Shown here: positions 1 through 9,059 of the stretch, piece by piece
Layout of the letters: every line of letters starts with the position of its first letter
Numbering within the stretch: position 1 is the stretch's first letter
Assembly: GCF_905479755.1 (NCBI RefSeq)
Contig: NZ_CAJQNT010000010.1
Coordinates: 109,421 to 173,420 of the forward strand
Length of the DNA: 64,000 nucleotides
DNA from: an uncultured Schumannella sp.
Lineage (GTDB): Bacteria > Actinomycetota > Actinomycetes > Actinomycetales > Microbacteriaceae
Direction: 5' to 3'
The notes under the pieces: generated by a model
The model's input: only the letters and a program-made list of their open reading frames with translations
The model's database searches: none
Told to the model about the DNA's origin: nothing
Position numbers and translations under genes: made by a program

Positions 1-1467
1 AAGACCCTCGCGGGGGAGACCGCGCCGAGCGGCGGCAAGATCGATCGCCACGGTGAGATCGGCTACCTGCCGCAGGACCCGCGCTCCGGCGATCCGGAGC
101 AGCTGGCCCGCACGCGCATCCTCGATGCCCGCGGTCTCGGCAGCCTCGTGATCGGCATCCAGCAGGCCACGATGGACATGGCGAGCCCGGATGCCGCCAT
201 CAGCGAGGCCGCCATGTCCCGCTACGCGAAGCTCGAAGATCGCTTCCTCGCGCTCGGGGGCTACGCCGCCGAGGCGGAGGCCGCGGCGATCGCGTCGAAC
301 CTCGCGCTTCCGGACCGCATCCTCGACCAGCCACTGAAGACCCTCTCCGGCGGCCAGCGCCGCCGCATCGAGCTCGCACGGATTCTGTTCTCGGGCGCCG
401 ACACGATGATCCTCGATGAGCCCACGAACCACCTCGACGCCGATAGCGTCGTCTGGCTGCGCGAATTCCTCAAGCAGTACCAGGGCGGCGTGATCGTCAT
501 CAGCCACGATGTCGACCTCGTCGAAGAGGTCGTCAACAAGGTCTTCTATCTGGATGCCAACCGCCAGGTGATCGACGTCTACAACATGGGCTGGAAGCAC
601 TACCTGCGCCAACGCGAAGCCGACGAGGACCGCCGCAAGAAGGAACGCGTCAACGTGGAGAAGAAGGCGACCGCGCTGCAGCTGCAGGCCGCCAAGTTCG
701 GCGCCAAGGCCTCCAAGGCCGCGGCCGCGCACCAGATGGTCGCGCGCGCCGAGAAGATGCTCTCCGGGCTCGAGGAGGTCCGCGCCGCGGATCGAGTCGC
801 CAAGCTGCGTTTTCCCGATCCGGCCGCGTGCGGCAAGACTCCGATCTCGGCGAGTGGCCTCAGCAAGAGCTACGGCTCACTCGAGATCTTCACGGCCGTC
901 GATCTCGCGATCGACCGCGGCTCGAAGGTCGTGGTGCTGGGGCTCAACGGCGCCGGCAAGACCACCCTGCTGCGCATCCTGGCGGGCGTCGATCAACCCG
1001 ATACCGGCCAGGTCGAGCCCGGGCACGGACTCCGGATCGGGTACTACGCGCAAGAGCACGAGACGATCGACGTCAAGCGCACCGTGTTGCAGAATATGGT
1101 CGCCGCAAGCCCCAACCTGACCGAGACCGAGGCGCGCAAGGTGCTCGGCTCGTTCCTGTTCACGGGCGACGACGGGCACAAGCTCGCGGGCGTGCTCTCC
1201 GGTGGCGAGAAGACCCGGCTCGCGTTGGCGATGATCGTGGTGAGCGGGGCGAACGTGCTCCTGCTGGACGAGCCGACCAACAACCTCGATCCGGCCAGCC
1301 GCGAGGAGATTCTCGGTGCCCTGGCGGGCTACACCGGCGCGGTCGTGCTCGTCAGCCACGACGAGGGGGCGGTCGAGGCGCTCAACCCGGAGCGCGTGCT
1401 GATCCTGCCCGACGGCGTCGAAGACCACTGGACGCCCGACTACGCCGACTTGATCTCGCTGGCCTGA
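1..1467 (+). CDS. ABC-F family ATP-binding protein, 5' end cut by window
   Basis: Soluble protein with two ABC ATPase domains and no membrane segments, as in ABC-F proteins that act on the ribosome. The reading frame is open from base 1, so the first Walker A motif lies outside the window. The first domain keeps its signature (LSGGQRRR, near base 345) and Walker B (ILDEPTNHLD, near 410). A charged, Lys/Ala-rich linker covers about 590-800. The second domain has Walker A (GLNGAGKTT, near 942), signature LSGGEKTR (near 1197) and Walker B (LLDEPTNNLD, near 1258), with a switch His in VSHDEG. 488 codons are visible. The subfamily (translation factor versus antibiotic resistance) cannot be decided from the sequence. 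Confidence 0.93.
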   Translation, partial: KTLAGETAPSGGKIDRHGEIGYLPQDPRSGDPEQLARTRILDARGLGSLVIGIQQATMDMASPDAAISEAAMSRYAKLEDRFLALGGYAAEAEAAAIASNLALPDRILDQPLKTLSGGQRRRIELARILFSGADTMILDEPTNHLDADSVVWLREFLKQYQGGVIVISHDVDLVEEVVNKVFYLDANRQVIDVYNMGWKHYLRQREADEDRRKKERVNVEKKATALQLQAAKFGAKASKAAAAHQMVARAEKMLSGLEEVRAADRVAKLRFPDPAACGKTPISASGLSKSYGSLEIFTAVDLAIDRGSKVVVLGLNGAGKTTLLRILAGVDQPDTGQVEPGHGLRIGYYAQEHETIDVKRTVLQNMVAASPNLTETEARKVLGSFLFTGDDGHKLAGVLSGGEKTRLALAMIVVSGANVLLLDEPTNNLDPASREEILGALAGYTGAVVLVSHDEGAVEALNPERVLILPDGVEDHWTPDYADLISLA

Positions 1468-1488
1468 TCATGCCGAGCTGACGCTCGG

Positions 1489-2322
1489 CTACTGACGGTC
1501 CAGGATCGCGTCTTCTTCTTCCGCATCGAGCTCACGCGGACGCGCCGCGCGCGCCGCGGCCTGCTCCTCGAGCGGGAGCGCGGCGATGCGGCGTTCGCGC
1601 CGATAGGCCCAGACCAGCCCGACCACCGCGATGACGGCGAACAGAATCCACTGCAGGGCGTACGAGGCGTGCGGACCCTCGTCCGCCTCCGGCTTGACCG
1701 CGGCCGCCGGGCGCTCCGCGGGCGCCGGGTCTTCGCTCGCCAGCAGACCGTACATCCCGGTGTACACCGAGGCCGGCACCAGCTCGTCGATGGTCGGCAG
1801 CTGGATCGTCGCGATCTGACCCTCGGGGGCACTTCGGCCGGGGATCTCCGGCTCGCCGAGCTGAAGGCGCGCGACGACCTCGACCTGACCGCTCGGCGCA
1901 TCCGGGACGAACTCGGGGAGCGAGCCGGTGGCCGCGAGCGGCACCCAGCCGCGGTCGACGACGAACACGCGACCGTCCTCGAGTTGGAACGGCACGAGAA
2001 CCTCGAAGCCGGGCAGACCATCCTGAACGCGGTTCCGCACGAGCAGCTGGTGCTCGCTCAGATACTCGCCGCGCAGCACGACCGGCGTCCACTCGAGCTC
2101 CTGGTCGGCCTCGTCGAGGTGGGGGAGCACGGCGGCGAGAGGCTCGGCGGGAGCGTCGTAGTTGGTCTCGACGCGGACGATCTCACTGACCGCCTCGTCA
2201 CGCCGCGACCACTGCCACCAGGACAGCAGACCGCACGCGATCGCGAAGAGGACGACGAACGCCACGTAACCTCCCCAGCGCTGGACTCCCGTGGGGGCCG
2301 AGGGCTGCGAAACCTCGCTCAC
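1489..2322 (-). CDS. SURF1-like cytochrome oxidase assembly protein
   Basis: 277 aa with one membrane helix near each end (about residues 19-36 and 221-240) enclosing an extracytoplasmic domain, the standard SURF1 layout. Family motifs include an LRGEY segment, a VRNRVQDG segment and VDRGWVP. SURF1 proteins help assemble haem-copper oxidases. Last gene of a three-gene operon: its GTG start overlaps the TGA of the preceding gene as GTGA, indicating translational coupling. The C-terminal tail is long and acidic and ends in EEEDAILDRQ. Confidence 0.9.
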   Translation of the reverse strand: MSEVSQPSAPTGVQRWGGYVAFVVLFAIACGLLSWWQWSRRDEAVSEIVRVETNYDAPAEPLAAVLPHLDEADQELEWTPVVLRGEYLSEHQLLVRNRVQDGLPGFEVLVPFQLEDGRVFVVDRGWVPLAATGSLPEFVPDAPSGQVEVVARLQLGEPEIPGRSAPEGQIATIQLPTIDELVPASVYTGMYGLLASEDPAPAERPAAAVKPEADEGPHASYALQWILFAVIAVVGLVWAYRRERRIAALPLEEQAAARAARPRELDAEEEDAILDRQ

Positions 2323-2552
2323 GCGCGGTCCGGCACGAGCTCGGGCACGTCATCGCGCGCGGTCACCAGCGTCGGAAAGCCCCGCGTCGTCAGATACTCG
2401 TCGAGCGTGCCCCGGTGCGCGTCGCACGCCAACCAGACCTTGACCCGGTCGGCGGCATGGATGCGGGGGTTCCGCCAGTTGACCCGCCACTGCGCGGCCT
2501 CCGTGCATCCCGACGCGGAGCAGCGGACCGTCGTCTCGCCGAACCCGATCAC
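2319..2552 (-). CDS. Small conserved hypothetical protein with Cys pairs
   Basis: 77 aa. The GTG start at 2552 was chosen because it overlaps the TGA of the upstream DUF3099 gene as GTGA, the same arrangement as at its own 3' end. Cysteines in RCSASGC and LACDAH plus a His could form a small zinc site (inference). Similar short proteins occur beside SURF1/DUF3099 genes in Microbacteriaceae as far as I recall; no function is known to me. Confidence 0.7.
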   Translation of the reverse strand: MIGFGETTVRCSASGCTEAAQWRVNWRNPRIHAADRVKVWLACDAHRGTLDEYLTTRGFPTLVTARDDVPELVPDRA

Positions 2553-2836
2553 GCCGACTCGCCCGTCGGGGCGGGCGTCACGCGAACGACGACGCCGCCG
2601 GGGGATTCGATCGAGCCCGCCTTCGAGGTGGTCGAGTTGGCGATCAACACCGCGAAATAGGGCAAGAAGACCGCACCGAGCACCGGAATCAGCACCCACC
2701 AGCCTGGCACCACGATGCAGAGGATGATGCACACCACGCGAATCGCCATGGCGATCAGGTACTTGATCATGCGTCCGCGCCGCTCGTCATCGGGCGACGG
2801 CGGGAGCGACGTGATCGAGGCGGATGTGGTTCTCAT
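2549..2836 (-). CDS. DUF3099 family membrane protein
   Basis: 95 aa. A short N-terminus with the ITSLPPSPDDERRGRM stretch that marks DUF3099 is followed by two closely spaced hydrophobic helices (about residues 24-68) containing VPGWWVLIPV. The ATG at 2836 keeps that conserved N-terminus. First gene of the operon with the Cys-containing small protein and the SURF1-like gene. Divergent from fabG, with a TAGTCT hexamer on the minus strand at 2852-2847. Function unknown; membrane location is clear from sequence. Confidence 0.85.
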   Translation of the reverse strand: MRTTSASITSLPPSPDDERRGRMIKYLIAMAIRVVCIILCIVVPGWWVLIPVLGAVFLPYFAVLIANSTTSKAGSIESPGGVVVRVTPAPTGESA

Positions 2837-2881
2837 GGGTCTGTCCAGACTACGCGCGTCGTGGCATCCGCGTTGGCTCGG

Positions 2882-2887
2882 TAGGCT
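2882..2887 (+). promoter_or_regulatory. -10 hexamer TAGGCT of fabG, leaderless
   Basis: TAGGCT ends 7 nt before the ATG at 2895, placing the transcription start at or next to the start codon. No Shine-Dalgarno sequence precedes the ATG. A clear -35 is not visible. Confidence 0.55.
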
Positions 2888-2894
2888 CCCAGAT

Positions 2895-3602
2895 ATGACT
2901 ACGCGCACCATCCTCGTGACCGGCGGCAATCGCGGCATCGGCCGCTCGATTGCGGAAGAATTCGTCGCCCAGGGCCACCGCGTCGCGGTGACCGCACGAT
3001 CCGGCGAGGGCCCGGAAGGCACGCTCACGGTGCGCGCCGACGTCACCGACAGTGCCGCGCTGGACGCCGCCTTCACCGAGGTCGAGGAGAAGCTCGGACC
3101 GGTCGAGGTCGTCGTCGCGAACGCCGGCATCACGCGCGACACACTCCTCATGCGGATGAGTGACGAAGACTTCGAACAGGTCGTCGACACGAACCTCGGC
3201 GGGGCCTTCCGCGTCGTGAAGCGCGCGAGCAAGGGAATGCTGAAGGCCCGCTTCGGCCGGATCATTCTCGTGTCGAGCGTTGTCGGTCTGTTCGGCGGCG
3301 CCGGGCAGGTGAACTACTCCTCGTCCAAGGCGGGTCTCGTGGGGATGGCGCGATCCATCACGCGCGAGCTCGGCGGCCGCGGCATCACGGCGAACGTGGT
3401 CGCGCCGGGGTTCATCGAGACCGACATGACGGCGGAGCTGCCCGAGGCGCAGCAGGCGGAGTACAAGAAGTCGATTCCGGCGGGCCGTTTCGCCCAGCCC
3501 ACCGAAGTCGCCAAGGTGATCGCGTGGCTCGCCTCCGATGACGCCGGCTACATCTCCGGCGCCGTCATCCCGGTGGATGGCGGACTCGGCATGGGTCACT
3601 AA
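2895..3602 (+). CDS. fabG: 3-oxoacyl-ACP reductase-type short-chain dehydrogenase
   Basis: 235 aa classical SDR that probably reduces 3-oxoacyl-ACP with NADPH in fatty acid elongation. The Rossmann motif TGGNRGIG is at residues 9-16, NAG in VANAGIT, a catalytic Ser in VSSVVG near 128, and Tyr141-x3-Lys145 in NYSSSK. The C-terminus VAPGFIETDM plus the final VDGGLGMGH is typical of FabG. The start is set by the leaderless promoter immediately upstream. Convergent with serB, the stop codons overlapping. Confidence 0.93.
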   Translation: MTTRTILVTGGNRGIGRSIAEEFVAQGHRVAVTARSGEGPEGTLTVRADVTDSAALDAAFTEVEEKLGPVEVVVANAGITRDTLLMRMSDEDFEQVVDTNLGGAFRVVKRASKGMLKARFGRIILVSSVVGLFGGAGQVNYSSSKAGLVGMARSITRELGGRGITANVVAPGFIETDMTAELPEAQQAEYKKSIPAGRFAQPTEVAKVIAWLASDDAGYISGAVIPVDGGLGMGH

Positions 3603-4240
3603 GCCCGGGCGAACCCCAACAGGGGAAGCACGAGCGCCAGGTCGCGCTCGTCGAGGATCACGTGCGCCTCGTCGCGCACGGGCGCCTTGGCATCGAATCC
3701 GATCGCCAGACCGCAGCGCGCCATCATCTCGAGGTCGTTGGCGCCGTCGCCGATCGCGACGGTCTGCGACAGCGGGATGTCGCGCGCGCTCGCCCACTCC
3801 TCGAGCGCCAGGGCCTTCGCCCCGGCGTCGATGACGGGAGGGATCACCGTGCCGGTGAGCCGTCCGTTGACGACCTCCAGCCGGTTGGCACGCCACTCGT
3901 CGAGACCGAGCCCGGCGGCGATCGGGTCGATGACCTCGTGGAATCCGCCCGAGACGACCGCGACCGCACCCCCCGCCGCCTGCACCGCGGCCACGAGCTC
4001 GGGAACACCCCGCGTCACCGTGACGCGCTCGCGCACGCGGGCGATCGCGTCGGTCGAGAGCCCGTCAAGAGTCGCGACCCGCGAGCGCAGACTCTGCTCG
4101 AAGTCGAGCTCGCCGTTCATCGCGCGGAAGGTGATCTCGGCGACCTCATCGAGCACACCCGCCTCTTCAGCGAGCAGTTCGATCACCTCCTGCTCGATGA
4201 GCGTGGAATCGACGTCGAGCACGACGAGGAAGCGTGCCAT
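3599..4240 (-). CDS. serB: Phosphoserine phosphatase
   Basis: 213 aa HAD-superfamily enzyme that dephosphorylates O-phospho-L-serine in the last step of serine synthesis. Motif I DVDSTLIEQEV (Asp9/Asp11) is the SerB form, motif II is VVSGGFHEVID, and motif III/IV is AIGDGANDLEMM near residue 167. There is no N-terminal ACT domain, so this is the short form. Its 3' end overlaps that of convergent fabG by 4 bases. Confidence 0.93.
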   Translation of the reverse strand: MARFLVVLDVDSTLIEQEVIELLAEEAGVLDEVAEITFRAMNGELDFEQSLRSRVATLDGLSTDAIARVRERVTVTRGVPELVAAVQAAGGAVAVVSGGFHEVIDPIAAGLGLDEWRANRLEVVNGRLTGTVIPPVIDAGAKALALEEWASARDIPLSQTVAIGDGANDLEMMARCGLAIGFDAKAPVRDEAHVILDERDLALVLPLLGFARA

Positions 4241-4292
4241 GCGGGGGAGCCTTCCGGGTGCAGCGCCGGATGCGGCATCCGGTCGGGGAGAA

Positions 4293-5531
4293 TCAGCCGA
4301 CGCGGAGTCCCTTCCCGACCACGGTGATTCCGCTCTCGGTCACGGTGAAGCCTCGCGCGCGATCCGCATCGTGATCGACACCCACCGTCGCGCCGGCTTC
4401 GACCACCACGTCCTTGTCGAGAATAGCGCGCTGCACGACGGCCCCCGCGCCGACCGTCACCCGCTCGAAGACGACCGAGTCGACGACCTTCGCGCCTGAC
4501 TCGACGCTGGCCCACGGTCCGAGCACGCTGCGTTCGATGTGCCCGCCCGAGACGACGCAGCCGAGCGACACGATCGAGTCGATCATCGTGCCGACGGCGT
4601 TCTTCTCGTCGCGGACGAACTTCGCGGGCGGCGAATTCAGTTGTTGGCTGAAGATCGGCCAATCGCGGTTGTAGAGGTTGAAGACCGGCAGCGCCGACAC
4701 GAGATCCATGTGCGCGTCGAAGAACGAATCGATCGTTCCCACGTCGCGCCAGTAGAAGCGATCGCGCTCGGTCGATCCCGGCACCTCGTTCTGGATGAGG
4801 TCATAGACCCCCGCCTCGCCGCGCGAGACGAAGTCCGGGATCAGGTCGCCGCCCATGTCGTGGCTCGAGCCGACGAGTTCGCTGTCGCGCTCGACGGCGG
4901 CCATGAGGGCGTCGGCGTCGAAGACATAGTTGCCCATCGATGCCAAGAACTCGTTCGGCGAATCGGCGAGCCCGGCGGCGTTCTTCGGCTTCTCAAGGAA
5001 CGCCGAGATGAGACCGGGATTCGTCGGATCGACCTCGATCACCCCGAACTGGTCGGAGAGACCGAGCGGCTGGCGGATCGCCGCCACCGTCGCCGGCAGA
5101 CCCGAGGCGATGTGCGCCTCGACCATCTGATTGAAGTCCATGCGGTACACGTGATCCGCGCCGACCACGACCACGATGTCGGGCTTTTCGTCGCGGATCA
5201 GATTGAGACTCTGGAAGATCGCATCCGCCGAACCGCTGAACCAGCGCTTGCCGAGTCGCTGCTGCGCAGGCACCGAGGCGACGTAGCTGCCGAGCAGTCC
5301 CGACAGCCGCCAGGTCTGCGAGACGTGGCGGTCGAGGGAGTGGGACTTGTACTGCGTCAGCACGACGATCTGGCGCAGCCCCGAATTGATCAGGTTCGAC
5401 AGCGCGAAGTCGATCAATCGATACGCTCCCGCGAACGGGACTGCCGGTTTTGCTCGGTCTGCCGTCAGCGGCATCAGCCGCTTCCCCTCGCCCCCGGCGA
5501 GAACGATCCCGAACACCTTCTTCGCTACCAT
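4293..5531 (-). CDS. glgC: Glucose-1-phosphate adenylyltransferase
   Basis: 412 aa. Makes ADP-glucose from ATP and glucose 1-phosphate for glycogen synthesis. Nucleotide-binding [13 protein letters not shown] near residue 11, [33 protein letters not shown] and YWRDVGT are all GlgC motifs; the C-terminal left-handed beta-helix repeats ([10 protein letters not shown] onward) are present. The ATG at 5531 is 6 nt after a TACTGT hexamer, so the message is probably leaderless. Divergent from glgA, the usual actinobacterial arrangement. A much longer upstream extension of the frame is antisense to glgA and the ABC gene and is not real. Confidence 0.96.
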   Translation of the reverse strand: MVAKKVFGIVLAGGEGKRLMPLTADRAKPAVPFAGAYRLIDFALSNLINSGLRQIVVLTQYKSHSLDRHVSQTWRLSGLLGSYVASVPAQQRLGKRWFSGSADAIFQSLNLIRDEKPDIVVVVGADHVYRMDFNQMVEAHIASGLPATVAAIRQPLGLSDQFGVIEVDPTNPGLISAFLEKPKNAAGLADSPNEFLASMGNYVFDADALMAAVERDSELVGSSHDMGGDLIPDFVSRGEAGVYDLIQNEVPGSTERDRFYWRDVGTIDSFFDAHMDLVSALPVFNLYNRDWPIFSQQLNSPPAKFVRDEKNAVGTMIDSIVSLGCVVSGGHIERSVLGPWASVESGAKVVDSVVFERVTVGAGAVVQRAILDKDVVVEAGATVGVDHDADRARGFTVTESGITVVGKGLRVG

Positions 5532-5537
5532 GTCCTT

Positions 5538-5543
5538 ACAGTA
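5538..5543 (-). promoter_or_regulatory. -10 hexamer TACTGT of glgC, leaderless
   Basis: Reads TACTGT on the minus strand and ends 6 nt before the glgC ATG. The divergent glgA hexamer lies 21 nt away, so the two promoters share one very short intergenic region. Confidence 0.5.
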
Positions 5544-5564
5544 GGTCAGCCACCGCGCCTGTAC

Positions 5565-5570
5565 TAGCGT
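5565..5570 (+). promoter_or_regulatory. -10 hexamer TAGCGT of glgA, leaderless
   Basis: TAGCGT ends 6 nt before the GTG start of glgA at 5577; no Shine-Dalgarno sequence lies between. Confidence 0.5.
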
Positions 5571-5576
5571 CAAGAC

Positions 5577-6761
5577 GTGCGAGTCGATGTGATTACCCGG
5601 GAATATCCGCCAGAAGTGTACGGCGGGGCAGGAGTGCATGTCGCGGAGCTCGTGGCGGCGCTTCGCGCGGACGTCGATGTCCGCGTGCGCTGCTTCGGCG
5701 CGCCGCGCGACGAAGCCGGCGTTCACGCCTACGGCGTTCCCGCAGAACTCGTCGGGGCGAACCCCGCACTCACGACCCTCGGCACCGATCTGCTGATCGC
5801 GGGCGACGTCGCGGGCGCGGATCTCGTGCACTCGCACACCTGGTACGCCAACGCCGCGGGCCACCTCGCCAAGCTGCTCCAGGGCATTCCGCACGTCGTC
5901 AGCGCGCACAGCCTCGAGCCGCTGCGCCCGTGGAAGGCCGAACAGCTCGGCGGCGGGTACCGCATCTCGAGTTGGGTGGAGCAGAGCGCCTACGAGGCGG
6001 CCGACGCCGTGATCGCCGTCAGCGACGGGATGCGCGCCGACATCCTGCGCAGCTATCCCGCCATCGACCCGGCGCGCGTCCATGTGGTGCACAACGGCAT
6101 CGACCTCGAGCGCTGGCACCGCCACGACGATCCGGCGACGCTCGAGCGCTTCGGCATCGATCCCGCCCGCCCGAGCATCGTGTTCGTCGGACGCATCACC
6201 CGCCAGAAGGGCCTGCCGTACCTGCTGGCCGCGGCACGCCTGCTGCCGCCGGAGGTGCAGCTCGTGCTGTGCGCGGGCGCTCCCGATACTCCCGAGATCC
6301 TCGCCGAAGTCCAGGCGGGCGTCGCCGAATTGCAACGCGAGCGCAGCGGCGTCGTCTGGATCGAACAGCTGCTCCCGCGCCACGAGCTGTCGGCGATCCT
6401 GTCGAACGCCACCACCTTCGTCTGCCCGTCCGTGTACGAACCGCTCGGCATCGTGAACCTCGAGGCGATGGCCTGCGGGGCCGCGGTCGTCGGAACCGCG
6501 ACCGGGGGCATCCCGGAGGTCGTCAGCAACGGGATCACCGGCCGACTGGTGCCGATCGAACAGGTCGACGACGGCACCGGCACCCCTCTCGATCCCGAGC
6601 GCTTCATCGCCGATCTCGCGGAGGTGCTCACCGAGGTCACGAGCGATCCGGAGACGGCGCGACGCATGGGGGAGGCGGGCCGTCAGCGCGCCGAGGAGCA
6701 CTTCTCGTGGACGTCGATCGCCGAGCGCACGCGGCGAATCTACGAGTCGCTCCTGCCGTAG
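5577..6761 (+). CDS. glgA: Glycogen synthase, actinobacterial GlgA type
   Basis: 394 aa glycosyltransferase with the [15 protein letters not shown]-terminus, donor-site [13 protein letters not shown] and [14 protein letters not shown] (EX7E) motifs of actinobacterial GlgA. It transfers glucose from a nucleotide sugar to glycogen; in actinobacteria members of this group can also make maltose 1-phosphate (family knowledge). GTG start immediately after a leaderless promoter. Divergent neighbour glgC supplies ADP-glucose. The TAG stop at 6759 forms part of a TAGGCT hexamer upstream of the next gene. Confidence 0.93.
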   Translation: MRVDVITREYPPEVYGGAGVHVAELVAALRADVDVRVRCFGAPRDEAGVHAYGVPAELVGANPALTTLGTDLLIAGDVAGADLVHSHTWYANAAGHLAKLLQGIPHVVSAHSLEPLRPWKAEQLGGGYRISSWVEQSAYEAADAVIAVSDGMRADILRSYPAIDPARVHVVHNGIDLERWHRHDDPATLERFGIDPARPSIVFVGRITRQKGLPYLLAAARLLPPEVQLVLCAGAPDTPEILAEVQAGVAELQRERSGVVWIEQLLPRHELSAILSNATTFVCPSVYEPLGIVNLEAMACGAAVVGTATGGIPEVVSNGITGRLVPIEQVDDGTGTPLDPERFIADLAEVLTEVTSDPETARRMGEAGRQRAEEHFSWTSIAERTRRIYESLLP

Positions 6762-6773
6762 GCTAGGAGCATC

Positions 6774-7559
<786 letters not shown>

Positions 7560-7576
7560 ATCGGCTCGCCACCTGG

Positions 7577-7582
7577 TATAGT
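7577..7582 (+). promoter_or_regulatory. -10 hexamer TATAGT upstream of rpmE2
   Basis: TATAGT preceded by TGG lies about 55 nt before the L31 start codon, giving an mRNA leader of about 48 nt. This gene is not leaderless, unlike many neighbours. The leader could carry ribosomal-protein autoregulation, but I see no defined structure. Confidence 0.5.
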
Positions 7583-7636
7583 CGTCCCTTGGTCCGCTCT
7601 GGCCATTCAAGCTTCCATTTACTTCCGAGGTTTCCC

Positions 7637-7891
7637 ATGAAGTCCGAAATTCACCCGGCGTACGCGCCCATCGTGTTCCGCGACCTCGCGAGCGGTGAGA
7701 CGTTCCTCACGCGTTCGACGGTCACGAGCGACAAGACGATCGAGCTCGACGGCCAGACCTACCCGGTCATCGACGTCGAAATCTCGTCGGCCTCGCACCC
7801 GTTCTACACGGGCAAGCAGCGCATCATGGACTCGGCCGGTCGCGTCGAGAAGTTCAACCAGCGCTTCAAGAGCTTCGGCGGCTCCAAGTAA
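7637..7891 (+). CDS. rpmE2: 50S ribosomal protein L31, type B
   Basis: 84 aa, starting [16 protein letters not shown] and ending RFKSFGG. It lacks the CxxC zinc motif of type A L31, so this is the zinc-independent form. In actinobacteria type B copies are often de-repressed under zinc limitation by Zur (family knowledge); I do not see a convincing Zur box in the leader. Followed by a strong hairpin at 7901-7930. Confidence 0.95.
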   Translation: MKSEIHPAYAPIVFRDLASGETFLTRSTVTSDKTIELDGQTYPVIDVEISSASHPFYTGKQRIMDSAGRVEKFNQRFKSFGGSK

Positions 7892-7900
7892 GTCGCCACC

Positions 7901-7930
7901 CGAAGGCCCCCGCTCCGGCGGGGGCCTTCG
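7901..7930. terminator. Bidirectional hairpin after rpmE2
   Basis: Perfect 11-bp stem (CGAAGGCCCCC / GGGGGCCTTCG) with an 8-nt loop between convergent rpmE2 and the NUDIX gene. No run of T follows on either strand, as is common in high-GC actinobacteria. Confidence 0.75.
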
Positions 7931-7939
7931 TCGTTGTCG

Positions 7940-8341
7940 TCAGCGCGCCGCGAGGACGAACGGAACGAGGAAGTCGCGGCTGAGCGGCGCCATCGCGGGC
8001 AACGACGTCGTCGGATCCCACCAGATCGCCTCCGCGATCTCCGCAGCGATGGCGGGCACGCCGGTGAGCGGCGCGCGAAAGCACCAGGCATCGAGCGTCA
8101 TCCCGGGCTCGTTGGCCGCATCCGCGTCGAAGCGGCCGATCTCGGTGAGCTCGGCGGGGGAGAGCACGAGGCCGAGCTCTTCCTCGAGCTCCCGGACGAG
8201 GCACTCAGCCGGAGACTCGCCGGGCTCGATCTTTCCGCCCGGCTGCATGAAGGCGGACGTGCCGTGCTTGCGCACGAACAGCAGCTGCCCGGCCTCGTTC
8301 TCGATGACCGCGGCCGCGATCCGCAGCACGGTGGAACTCAC
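7940..8341 (-). CDS. NUDIX hydrolase
   Basis: 133 aa with a complete NUDIX box (G-x5-E-x7-REL-EEE-LGL, from about residue 36). Such enzymes hydrolyse nucleoside diphosphates linked to another moiety; the substrate is not predictable here. The GTG start overlaps the TGA of the upstream exonuclease gene as GTGA, so the two are translationally coupled, linking nucleotide clean-up and DNA exonuclease functions. Confidence 0.9.
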   Translation of the reverse strand: MSSTVLRIAAAVIENEAGQLLFVRKHGTSAFMQPGGKIEPGESPAECLVRELEEELGLVLSPAELTEIGRFDADAANEPGMTLDAWCFRAPLTGVPAIAAEIAEAIWWDPTTSLPAMAPLSRDFLVPFVLAAR

Positions 8342-9024
8342 CGGACCGGCCAGCCGCGTGCCGCGACGAACGACGGGTCCTTGACGCGGCGCATGTACTC
8401 CTCGAAGCTTGCCGCCTGCTCGGCGAACCAGCTCGCCTGGCGGGTGTGGAGTTCACGGGGGTCGAGGTCGAGCTCGGCCGGGAAGGCCTTCGCGAGGGCC
8501 TGGGCCACGCGACCGGCCGCGATCGCGTCGGCGCCGGCGTCGTGAGCGTCGTCAAGAGCCACGCGGTAGTGCTGGGCGGTGATCTCGAGTGTGCGCTTGC
8601 CACGCCGGTAGCGATCCACCGCCTTGTCGAGAACGAGCGGATCGATCACCGGGCCGGGGTGCGCGAGCACCTCGAGCGAGTAGCGCACGCACTCGTGCGC
8701 GAGCAGCGTCAGATCGTACGGCGCGTTGTAGACGGTGACCGGGGTGCCCCCCGCGAAGAGTTCGCGCAATGCGGACGTGATCTCGGCCACGACCTCGACC
8801 GCCGGGCGACCTTCCCGCCGCGCGCGCTCGGTCGTGATGCCGTGCACGGCGGACGCCTGCTCGGGAATCTCGACGCCGGGGTCGGCAAGCCAGTCGCGGC
8901 GTTCGATCACCGTGCCGTCGGCGTCGAGCACGGCAACGCACGCCGAGACGATGCGTGCCGTGCGCACATCGACGCCCGTGGTTTCCAGATCGAAGACTCC
9001 GAGTCGGCCGCCCCAGTTGTTCAT
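8338..9024 (-). CDS. DnaQ-like 3'-5' exonuclease (DEDDh)
   Basis: 228 aa RNase T/DnaQ-type exonuclease. Metal ligands are visible: FDLETTG (Asp12, Glu14), the middle Asp in NAPYDLTLL, and HDAGADA with the His and final Asp of DEDDh. Resembles stand-alone epsilon-like exonucleases of Microbacteriaceae that are not a Pol III subunit gene in context. TAGCCT on the minus strand (9036-9031) ends 6 nt before the ATG, so the mRNA is probably leaderless. Operon with the downstream NUDIX gene. Confidence 0.9.
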   Translation of the reverse strand: MNNWGGRLGVFDLETTGVDVRTARIVSACVAVLDADGTVIERRDWLADPGVEIPEQASAVHGITTERARREGRPAVEVVAEITSALRELFAGGTPVTVYNAPYDLTLLAHECVRYSLEVLAHPGPVIDPLVLDKAVDRYRRGKRTLEITAQHYRVALDDAHDAGADAIAAGRVAQALAKAFPAELDLDPRELHTRQASWFAEQAASFEEYMRRVKDPSFVAARGWPVR

Positions 9025-9030
9025 GGCTCC

Positions 9031-9036
9031 AGGCTA
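9031..9036 (-). promoter_or_regulatory. -10 hexamer TAGCCT of the exonuclease gene, leaderless
   Basis: TAGCCT on the minus strand with a 6-nt gap (GGAGCC) to the ATG at 9024. Confidence 0.45.
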
Positions 9037-9059
9037 GGGGGTGCCGCGGACAGCACTGC

